From the NCBI GenBank assembly GCA_031177735.1, contig JAPSKJ010000173.1, forward strand, positions 1 through 5,430: a DNA stretch of 5,430 nucleotides, read 5' to 3'. The notes under the pieces are model-generated. The model had not been told where the DNA came from. It searched no databases and saw only the letters and a program-made list of their open reading frames with translations. Below, piece by piece: positions 1 to 3,781 of the stretch. How positions within the stretch are numbered: the stretch's first letter is position 1; every line of letters starts with the position of its first letter. The DNA comes from Nocardioides sp. Its GTDB lineage: Bacteria; Actinomycetota; Actinomycetes; Propionibacteriales; Nocardioidaceae. The translations under genes were made by a program, and so were the position numbers.

Positions 1-599
1 ACAACACCGGCCCGATCGTGCCCGGCGAGCTGGTGCTGCTCGACATGGGCGCCGAGGGTCGCAACCTCTACACCGCCGACGTGACGCGCACGCTGCCCGT
101 CTCCGGCACCTTCACCCCGCTGCAGCGTGACCTCTACACCCTCGTCTTCCAGGCGCAGGAAGCCGGCATCGCGGCGGTGCGGCCCGGTGCGGAGTTCCGC
201 GCCGCGCACCTCGCTGCGATGACGGTGCTGGCCCACGGCCTCGACGACCTCGGGCTGCTGCCGGTGCCGGTCGAGGAGGCGCTGAGCGAGGACAGCAAGG
301 TCTACTCGCGGTGGACGCTGCACGGCACCTCGCACATGCTGGGGATGGACGTCCACGACTGCGGCCACGCCGCGCCCGAGGCCTACGCCAAGGGCACCCT
401 CGCCGAAGGCATGGTGCTCACCGTCGAGCCGGGACTGTACTTCCAGACCGACGACCTCCTCGTCCCCGAGGAGCTGCGCGGCATCGGCATCCGGATCGAG
501 GACGACATCCTCGTGACCGGCGAGGGCTCGCGAAACCTCTCCGCCGCACTCCCCCGCTCGGCCGACGACGTCGAGGCGTGGATGGCGCGGACGCGCTGA
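1..599 (+). CDS. pepP: Xaa-Pro aminopeptidase (M24B, PepP-type), C-terminal part
   Basis: This is a metallopeptidase that removes an N-terminal residue preceding proline and acts in cytoplasmic peptide turnover. The reading frame is open from the left edge (first full codon at 3), so the true start is outside the window; the GTG at 18 lies within the conserved core and is not a start. The pita-bread fold ligands are all visible. The first Asp is in LLDMGAE (codon at 42) and the second in YTADVTRT (codon at 78). The His is in TSHMLGMDVHD (codon at 333), and the two Glu are in TVEPGLYF (codon at 426) and IRIEDDI (codon at 498). The SHxxGxDVHD signature is typical of PepP rather than of methionine aminopeptidase. 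The gene ends at TGA 597-599, ten bases from the stop of the convergent sigma-like gene. About 199 residues are present, out of roughly 440-500 expected for the family. The class is secure; the exact peptide preference is inferred. Confidence 0.93.
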   Translation, partial: NTGPIVPGELVLLDMGAEGRNLYTADVTRTLPVSGTFTPLQRDLYTLVFQAQEAGIAAVRPGAEFRAAHLAAMTVLAHGLDDLGLLPVPVEEALSEDSKVYSRWTLHGTSHMLGMDVHDCGHAAPEAYAKGTLAEGMVLTVEPGLYFQTDDLLVPEELRGIGIRIEDDILVTGEGSRNLSAALPRSADDVEAWMARTR

Positions 600-613
600 G
601 CACACGGGCTCAG
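596..613. terminator. Small hairpin spanning both convergent stop codons
   Basis: CTGAGC at 596-601 is a perfect inverted repeat of GCTCAG at 608-613, with the six-base loop ACACGG. The TGA stop of the peptidase gene (597-599) lies in the left arm. The stop of the minus-strand sigma-like gene (610-612) lies in the right arm. It could act as a short bidirectional terminator between convergent genes. There is no U-tract on either side and the stem is only six pairs, so the role is inferred. Confidence 0.35.
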
Positions 614-984
614 TCGTCGGCGACCACCCGGCAGGCCACCCCGCGCGGCGCAGGCGGCCGGACGGACCAGCCGCTGTCGCGCAGGCGCCGGCGCAGGCGG
701 CGTACGACGATCGGGACGGCGAAGGAGAGCAGGTCGGTCCCCTCCGCCGGGTCGAAGTCGGCCAGCGCGAGCGCGAACGCCTCGTGCGTGGCCAGCCTGG
801 TCTCCTCCGAGGCGTCACCGCCGTAGAGGTCCGCAAGGACGTCGATGATGTCGCGGTGCGCCTCGAGCACCTGTGCGAGCAGCTCGGCCCTGCGTTGCGG
901 ATCGGCGGACGTCCGCGCGTCGCGGAGCAGGCGATCGGTCAGCGCGACCAAATCTGCGCGCCTGCTCGGTGGCGGTCCCGTCAT
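610..984 (-). CDS. Stand-alone sigma-70 region 2-like protein (SigB/SigF type)
   Basis: This 124-residue protein resembles only region 2 of group 3 sigma factors of the SigB/SigF/SigG kind. Residues about 30-75 would be helices of regions 1.2-2.2. The segment FDPAEGTDLLSFAVP (77-91) matches the region 2.3 signature, usually RFDPxxGxxFxxFAVP. RRLRRRLRDSGWSVRPP (95-111) matches the -10-contacting region 2.4, usually RHFRDxxWxVxxP. The acidic DLVQVGxxGL motif, which normally contacts core polymerase, is not recognisable; residues 58-72 read ASEETRLATHEAFAL instead. The protein stops 13 residues after region 2.4, so regions 3 and 4 are absent, and the convergent peptidase gene leaves no room for them. 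The start is well fixed: an in-frame stop lies at 988-990, and CGGAG (992-996) sits seven bases upstream of ATG 984. It may be a degenerate sigma paralogue, a core- or anti-sigma-binding decoy, or a decaying gene. The similarity is read by eye. Confidence 0.75.
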   Translation of the reverse strand: MTGPPPSRRADLVALTDRLLRDARTSADPQRRAELLAQVLEAHRDIIDVLADLYGGDASEETRLATHEAFALALADFDPAEGTDLLSFAVPIVVRRLRRRLRDSGWSVRPPAPRGVACRVVADD

Positions 985-1052
985 GCCTCAGCTCCGTAAC
1001 CCGAGAGTGGCACGCCGGCTTTTTCAGCGCATCCTCCATACTGCCCGATGGT

Positions 1053-1078
1053 CCCTAACGGCGCCAGCGCCGTGAGGG
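1053..1078 (-). terminator. Hairpin downstream of the hemerythrin gene
   Basis: CCCT (1053-1056) pairs with AGGG (1075-1078). After one A-G mismatch, ACGGCG (1058-1063) pairs with CGCCGT (1068-1073) around a four-base loop. The structure begins four bases after the hemerythrin stop in the direction of transcription. It has no U-tract, as is common for actinobacterial terminators. It may end or attenuate transcription before the sigma-like gene. Confidence 0.5.
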
Positions 1079-1082
1079 CCGC

Positions 1083-1631
1083 TCAGTCGTCGAGCAGCCC
1101 CTGCTCCTCGGCCGCGGCGACCAGGCGGCGGACGTTGTCCACCTCGCCACAGCCCTCGTCGATGAGCTGGTTGCGGCGCTTCGCCCACGTCTCACCCAGC
1201 TCCCGGCGCACCCGGGGGCTGACGTCCTCGCGTGCCGGGCTGAGGATGGTGAGCTCCTCCTCGGCGATGTGGTGCGCGATGAGGTTGCTCAGCTCCTCGA
1301 CGGCGTCGGTGAACGCCTGGGTGTCGGTGCCCTTGAGCTCGAGCACCTTCAGCAGCGCCTGGTTGCCCTCGGCGTGCTCCTCGTGGCCGTGCTCGACCTC
1401 GTGCTCGCCGATGTCGCCGGACTTGCGGCGCAGGACCGGATAGACCAGCTCCTCCTCGGCCTCGCCGTGGGCGACCAGGACGTGGGCGAAGGCACGCCGG
1501 ACGGCGTCGCGGTCCTGCGTGGAGTCGCGCAGCTGGCGCAGCAGGTGCTCGAAGAGACGGTGGTCGTCGATGATCAGATCGATGACGTCTCCGGACGCGG
1601 GACGGCCCAGCTCGATGCTCGTGGAGGTCAT
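1083..1631 (-). CDS. Hemerythrin/HHE cation-binding domain protein
   Basis: This 182-residue protein is predicted to be a cytoplasmic four-helix bundle with a non-haem di-iron centre. Family members bind O2 or NO, or act in iron and oxidative or nitrosative stress handling. Candidate ligands are seen in order: DDHRLFEHLL (His24), AHGEAEEELVYP (His55, Glu59), EHEVEHGHEEHAEGN (His81, His83, His86) and HHIAEEELTILSP (His120, His121, Glu124-126). The HGEAEEELVYP and HHIAEEE segments are the classic paired HHE motifs. A C-terminal tail (about 133-182) lies outside the bundle core and ends with LLDD. There is no signal peptide or membrane segment. The start at ATG 1631 follows the beginning of the conserved region closely; the only ribosome-binding match is AAGG eight bases upstream. 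The sigma-like gene follows on the same strand after 98 bases, with a hairpin between them. Hemerythrin-like proteins of mycobacteria have been linked to SigF-dependent peroxide responses, which makes the pairing suggestive but not proven. Confidence 0.92.
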   Translation of the reverse strand: MTSTSIELGRPASGDVIDLIIDDHRLFEHLLRQLRDSTQDRDAVRRAFAHVLVAHGEAEEELVYPVLRRKSGDIGEHEVEHGHEEHAEGNQALLKVLELKGTDTQAFTDAVEELSNLIAHHIAEEELTILSPAREDVSPRVRRELGETWAKRRNQLIDEGCGEVDNVRRLVAAAEEQGLLDD

Positions 1632-1638
1632 GCAGGCG

Positions 1639-1644
1639 ACCTTA
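1639..1644 (-). promoter_or_regulatory. Possible -10 element of the hemerythrin gene
   Basis: TAAGGT on the minus strand fits the actinobacterial TAnnnT -10 pattern and ends seven bases before ATG 1631. Transcription from it would start at or almost at the initiation codon, giving a leaderless or near-leaderless mRNA. That would fit the weak Shine-Dalgarno sequence. No convincing -35 hexamer is seen at 16-18 bases, so this is tentative. Confidence 0.25.
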
Positions 1645-1734
1645 GCGACCGGTCTGTGGGCTCCTGCACGCGCCGTCGCCTCGACACGATCGGCCCTGCG
1701 CCGCCATGCCGACGGCGCCGGCCGCGACGCCGAG

Positions 1735-1775
1735 CGGGCGTGTGCCCACGTCCACCTGGGGAGAGCACACGCCCG
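1735..1775 (-). terminator. Strong hairpin downstream of tRNA-Arg
   Basis: CGGGCGTGTGC (1735-1745) and GCACACGCCCG (1765-1775) form a perfect 11-bp inverted repeat with a 19-base loop. Within the loop, CCA (1746-1748) can stack on as further pairs with TGG (1757-1759). It lies 40 bases beyond the 3' end of the minus-strand tRNA and about 100 bases upstream of the hemerythrin start. The position fits a terminator for the tRNA transcript, although there is no U-tract. A protein-binding site is an alternative. It is the main feature of the 183-bp gap 1632-1814. Confidence 0.5.
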
Positions 1776-1814
1776 TCCGGCTGGTCAGGCTTGCTGCCCT
1801 CACGGCAGCGGCCG

Positions 1815-1888
1815 CGCCCCCGGCAGGATTCGAACCTGCGACCGTCGGATTAGAAGGCCGATGCTCTATCCAGCTGAGCTACGGAGGC
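1815..1888 (-). tRNA. tRNA-Arg(TCT)
   Basis: A complete 74-base cloverleaf reads on the minus strand. The acceptor stem GCCTCCG/CGGGGGC pairs fully, with one T-G wobble, and is followed by discriminator G. The D arm is GCTC/GAGC around AGCTGGATA. The anticodon loop CTTCTAA gives anticodon TCT (reads AGA, and AGG by wobble), hence arginine. The variable loop is CGGTC, and the T arm GCAGG/CCTGC encloses TTCGAAT. The anticodon stem TCGGC/TCCGA has four pairs plus a C31-T39 mismatch next to the loop. CCA is not encoded (bases after the discriminator are CGG), so it would be added after transcription. AGA and AGG codons are rare in such GC-rich genomes. No integrase or repeated tRNA 3' end is seen nearby, so there is no sign of an integrated element here. 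Confidence 0.96.
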
Positions 1889-1899
1889 ATGCGGCGGCA

Positions 1900-1905
1900 A
1901 GTATC
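1900..1905 (-). promoter_or_regulatory. Possible -10 element of tRNA-Arg
   Basis: GATACT on the minus strand matches four of six positions of TATAAT and ends eleven bases before the mature 5' end of the tRNA. This is a sensible distance for a short 5' leader removed by RNase P. No good -35 box is visible because the region upstream is the GC hairpin at 1920-1955. Confidence 0.3.
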
Positions 1906-1919
1906 GCATCGCAGTCGGG

Positions 1920-1955
1920 GCGGACGGCCGACCCCCGGCGGGCGCGGCCGTCCGC
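1920..1955 (-). terminator. GC-rich hairpin terminator of the MFS gene
   Basis: GCGGACGGCCG (1920-1930) and CGGCCGTCCGC (1945-1955) form a perfect 11-bp stem around a 14-base loop that can itself pair CCC with GGG. The stem begins eight bases after the MFS stop codon (1964-1966) in the direction of transcription and lies before the tRNA. There is no U-tract, but stem strength and position support termination. Confidence 0.6.
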
Positions 1956-1963
1956 GGTCGCGG

Positions 1964-3154
1964 TCAGTCCACCAGCACCGGCTCCGGCTGCCGCGCCCCC
2001 GCGAGCTCGCCACCGCGCGCCCGGGCGGCCACGGCGAGGACGGCCAGGCTGGCGAGCGTGACGGCTGCGCCGGCCCACAGCGGCGAGGTGTAACCGAGGC
2101 CGGCGGCGAGGGTGAGCCCGCCGATCCAGGCGCCGAGCGCGTTGCCGACGTTGAAGGCGGCGATGTTGGCACCCGAGGCCAACGTCGGGGCGTGGGCAGC
2201 GTGGGCCATGACGCGCATCTGCAGGGCCGGGACGGTGGCGAAGCCGAAGAAGCCCATCAGGAGCAGCGCGAGCACGGTCAGGATCTGACTGCCTGCGACG
2301 AGCGCGAAGACCGCGAGCACGACAGTCAGGCCGGCCAGCACGCCGGCCAGGGTGCGGAGCAGGTCGCGGTCGGCCCAGCGACCGCCCAGCAGGTTGCCAC
2401 CGAAGAGGCCGACACCGAAGAGGACCAGCAGCCACGGCACCGCACCCTCGGCGAAGCCGCTGACCTCGGTGAGGGTGTAGGCGATGTAGGTGAACCCGCC
2501 GAACATCCCGCCATAGCCCAACACCGTCAGCACGATCGAGAACCACACCTGGGGGCTGGCGAAGGCGGAGAGCTCCTGCCGCACCCGCGTCGGCCCGTTC
2601 GCGCGGGCGGTCTGGGCGGGGACGAGGAGGCTGATGCCCACGAAGGCGGCCACACCGATCGCCGTGATCGCCCAGAAGGTCGACCGCCACCCGGCGGCCT
2701 GGCCGAGCAGCGTGCCGAGCGGGACACCGAGCACGTTGGCCACCGTGAGACCGCCGAACATCAGCGCGATCGCCTGTGCGCGTCGCTCACGGGGCACGAG
2801 GTCGGCCGCGACGACGGCACCGATGCCGAAGAACGCGCCGTGGCACAGCGCCGCGATGATCCGGCCGGCCAGCATCACGGAGTAGCTGGGAGCGAGCGCG
2901 CTGACCAGGTTGCCGGCGATGAAGAGCACCATCAGGCCGAGCAGGGCGACCTTGCGCGGCACTCGCGTCAGCGCGAGCGTCAGAAGGATCGCGCCCACCG
3001 CGACGCTGAGTGCGTAGCCGGAGATGAGGTAGCCCGCAGTGGTCTCGTCGACGCCGAAGTCCGTGGCGACGTCGGGCAGCAGGCCCATGATGACGAACTC
3101 CGTGAGTCCGATTCCGAACCCGCCGATTGCGAGCGCGAGGAGTGCGAGAGGCAT
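1964..3154 (-). CDS. AraJ-like MFS transporter (DHA1 family), putative exporter
   Basis: This 396-residue inner-membrane secondary transporter of the major facilitator superfamily has about twelve hydrophobic segments and no soluble extra domain. It closely follows the AraJ/YdhP-type drug and sugar exporters of the DHA1 group. Segment 1 reads GGFGIGLTEFVIMGLLPDVA (11-30). A motif A-like loop LTRVPRK is at 62-68. Segment 4 has GRIIAALCHGAFFGIGAVV (97-115). The antiporter motif C equivalent is GGLTVANVLGVPLGTLLGQ (134-152). A second motif A copy, GGRWADRD, lies in the C-terminal half. The start chosen is ATG 3154, because GAAGGA (3160-3165) lies five bases upstream and the hydrophobic first helix begins at once. 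A longer frame to 3220 would run through the operator region. The gene is divergent from a marR-type gene, so drug- or metabolite-induced efflux under MarR control is likely. The substrate cannot be read from the sequence. Confidence 0.92.
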   Translation of the reverse strand: MPLALLALAIGGFGIGLTEFVIMGLLPDVATDFGVDETTAGYLISGYALSVAVGAILLTLALTRVPRKVALLGLMVLFIAGNLVSALAPSYSVMLAGRIIAALCHGAFFGIGAVVAADLVPRERRAQAIALMFGGLTVANVLGVPLGTLLGQAAGWRSTFWAITAIGVAAFVGISLLVPAQTARANGPTRVRQELSAFASPQVWFSIVLTVLGYGGMFGGFTYIAYTLTEVSGFAEGAVPWLLVLFGVGLFGGNLLGGRWADRDLLRTLAGVLAGLTVVLAVFALVAGSQILTVLALLLMGFFGFATVPALQMRVMAHAAHAPTLASGANIAAFNVGNALGAWIGGLTLAAGLGYTSPLWAGAAVTLASLAVLAVAARARGGELAGARQPEPVLVD

Positions 3155-3159
3155 GGGAT

Positions 3160-3165
3160 TCCTTC
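3160..3165 (-). promoter_or_regulatory. Ribosome binding site fixing the MFS start
   Basis: GAAGGA on the minus strand lies five bases before ATG 3154. It supports this start over in-frame codons further upstream, which have no such site. Confidence 0.75.
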
Positions 3166-3195
3166 GGGATACAAGAGTGAGCACGCAGATAGCCA

Positions 3196-3245
3196 GCGCG
3201 TGCATTAGTTGCAGACGCAACGGTATAGTTGCACACGCGCACTAA
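3196..3245. promoter_or_regulatory. Divergent marR/MFS operator-promoter region
   Basis: Between the divergent genes lies a dense cluster of repeats. GTTGC (3208-3212) and GCAAC (3217-3221) form a perfect dyad with a four-base centre. The 13-mer TAGTTGCA(G/C)ACGC occurs at 3206-3218 and again at 3226-3238, exactly 20 bp apart on the same strand. TTAGT (3205-3209)/ACTAA (3241-3245) and GCGCGTG (3196-3202)/CACGCGC (3234-3240) are further inverted pairs. TATAGT (3224-3229, plus strand) is a five-of-six -10 match lying between the two copies. MarR proteins bind such dyads as dimers, so occupancy here would be expected to block both promoters. No clear -35 box was found for either gene. Confidence 0.6.
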
Positions 3246-3281
3246 GCGCTCAAGTCAGGTATGCTGGTGGCGTTCGTCCCC

Positions 3282-3288
3282 GAGGAGG
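3282..3288 (+). promoter_or_regulatory. Ribosome binding site fixing the marR start
   Basis: GAGGAGG lies six bases before ATG 3295. It is a near-ideal Shine-Dalgarno sequence and rules against the in-frame ATG at 3229, which falls inside the operator repeats. Confidence 0.85.
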
Positions 3289-3294
3289 CAGACG

Positions 3295-3744
3295 ATGGGC
3301 ATCAGCAACGACGCTGTGGAGATCCGCGCTCAGGGATGGCGCACCCTGGCCGCGGTGCACGGCCTGATCGAGGGACGGCTGGAGAAGTCGCTGCAGAGCG
3401 GGCACGACCTGTCGGTCGTCGAGTTCACCGTGCTCGACGCGCTCGCCCGCCAGGACGGCTGGCACATGCGGATGCAGCAGCTGGCCCGTGCCGCCGCGCT
3501 CTCCGCCAGCGCGACCACGCGCCTCGTCACCCGCCTGGAGAACCGCGGCCTGCTCCACCGGGTGCTCTGCGCCGACGACCGCCGCGGCATCTACACCGAG
3601 CTGACCGCGGCGGGCGAGCGCCTGCTCGCCGAGGCCCGGCCCACCCACGACGCGACCTTGCGCGAGGCGCTCACCGACGCCGAGGCGATGCCCGAGCTCG
3701 CGCCGTTGGTCCGCTCCCTCACCGAGGTCGTCGCGCCGGCCTGA
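3295..3744 (+). CDS. MarR-family winged-helix transcriptional regulator
   Basis: This 149-residue protein has the usual MarR length and domain order. Helix 1, residues about 8-33, serves dimerisation. LSVVEFTVLDALA (39-51) leads into the winged helix. MRMQQLARAAALSASATTRL (58-77) covers the helix-turn-helix with the recognition helix. LVTRLENRGLLHRV (77-90) follows, then the wing with DDRRGIYTELTAAG (94-107), where the conserved DxRG pattern is seen as DDRRG. The C-terminal helices (about 108-149) complete the dimer interface. Such proteins usually repress adjacent efflux genes and themselves, and release DNA on binding phenolic, lipophilic or drug ligands. The divergent AraJ-like exporter is the obvious target. 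Cys92, just before the wing, is the only cysteine and could in principle sense oxidants, though this is speculative. The family assignment is firm; the ligand is unknown. Confidence 0.93.
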   Translation: MGISNDAVEIRAQGWRTLAAVHGLIEGRLEKSLQSGHDLSVVEFTVLDALARQDGWHMRMQQLARAAALSASATTRLVTRLENRGLLHRVLCADDRRGIYTELTAAGERLLAEARPTHDATLREALTDAEAMPELAPLVRSLTEVVAPA

Positions 3745-3774
3745 CCGCGCGACCCGCCACCCGGCCGACCTCGG
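3722..3774. terminator. Composite hairpin between convergent marR and helicase genes
   Basis: CCGAGGTCG (3722-3730) pairs perfectly with CGACCTCGG (3766-3774). Directly continuing on the left arm, TCGCGC (3731-3736) pairs with GCGCGA (3747-3752). This gives a possible 15-bp compound stem with a 13-base bulge on the right side. The left arm overlaps the last codons of the marR gene, and its stop (3742-3744) is in the apical loop. The structure ends seven bases before the stop of the convergent helicase gene, so it could serve both transcripts. There is no U-tract. Confidence 0.4.
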
Positions 3775-3781
3775 GGCTGGC

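Noticed and set aside
815..1039. 74-codon minus-strand frame starting at 1039
   Set aside because: It overlaps the sigma-like gene in another frame and becomes Arg/Ala-rich. No ribosome site of its own and no family resemblance.
1815..1888. tRNA-Arg as attachment site of an integrated element
   Set aside because: No integrase, no repeat of the tRNA 3' end and no change in base composition is visible within the window.
1706..3208. 500-codon open frame on the plus strand
   Set aside because: It runs antisense through the MFS gene and the tRNA. Its product is rich in His, Gln, Glu, Asp and Arg, as expected from the reverse of a membrane protein, and it contains the familiar artefact PAGFEPATVGLEGR from antisense tRNA. 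The MFS frame explains the region.
3155..3220. Longer N-terminus for the MFS protein from 3220
   Set aside because: It would translate the operator repeats and lacks a good ribosome site. ATG 3154 has GAAGGA five bases upstream and starts directly at helix 1.
3229..3294. Longer N-terminus for the MarR protein from 3229
   Set aside because: The added 22 residues do not look like MarR, fall in the promoter region, and GAGGAGG points to ATG 3295.
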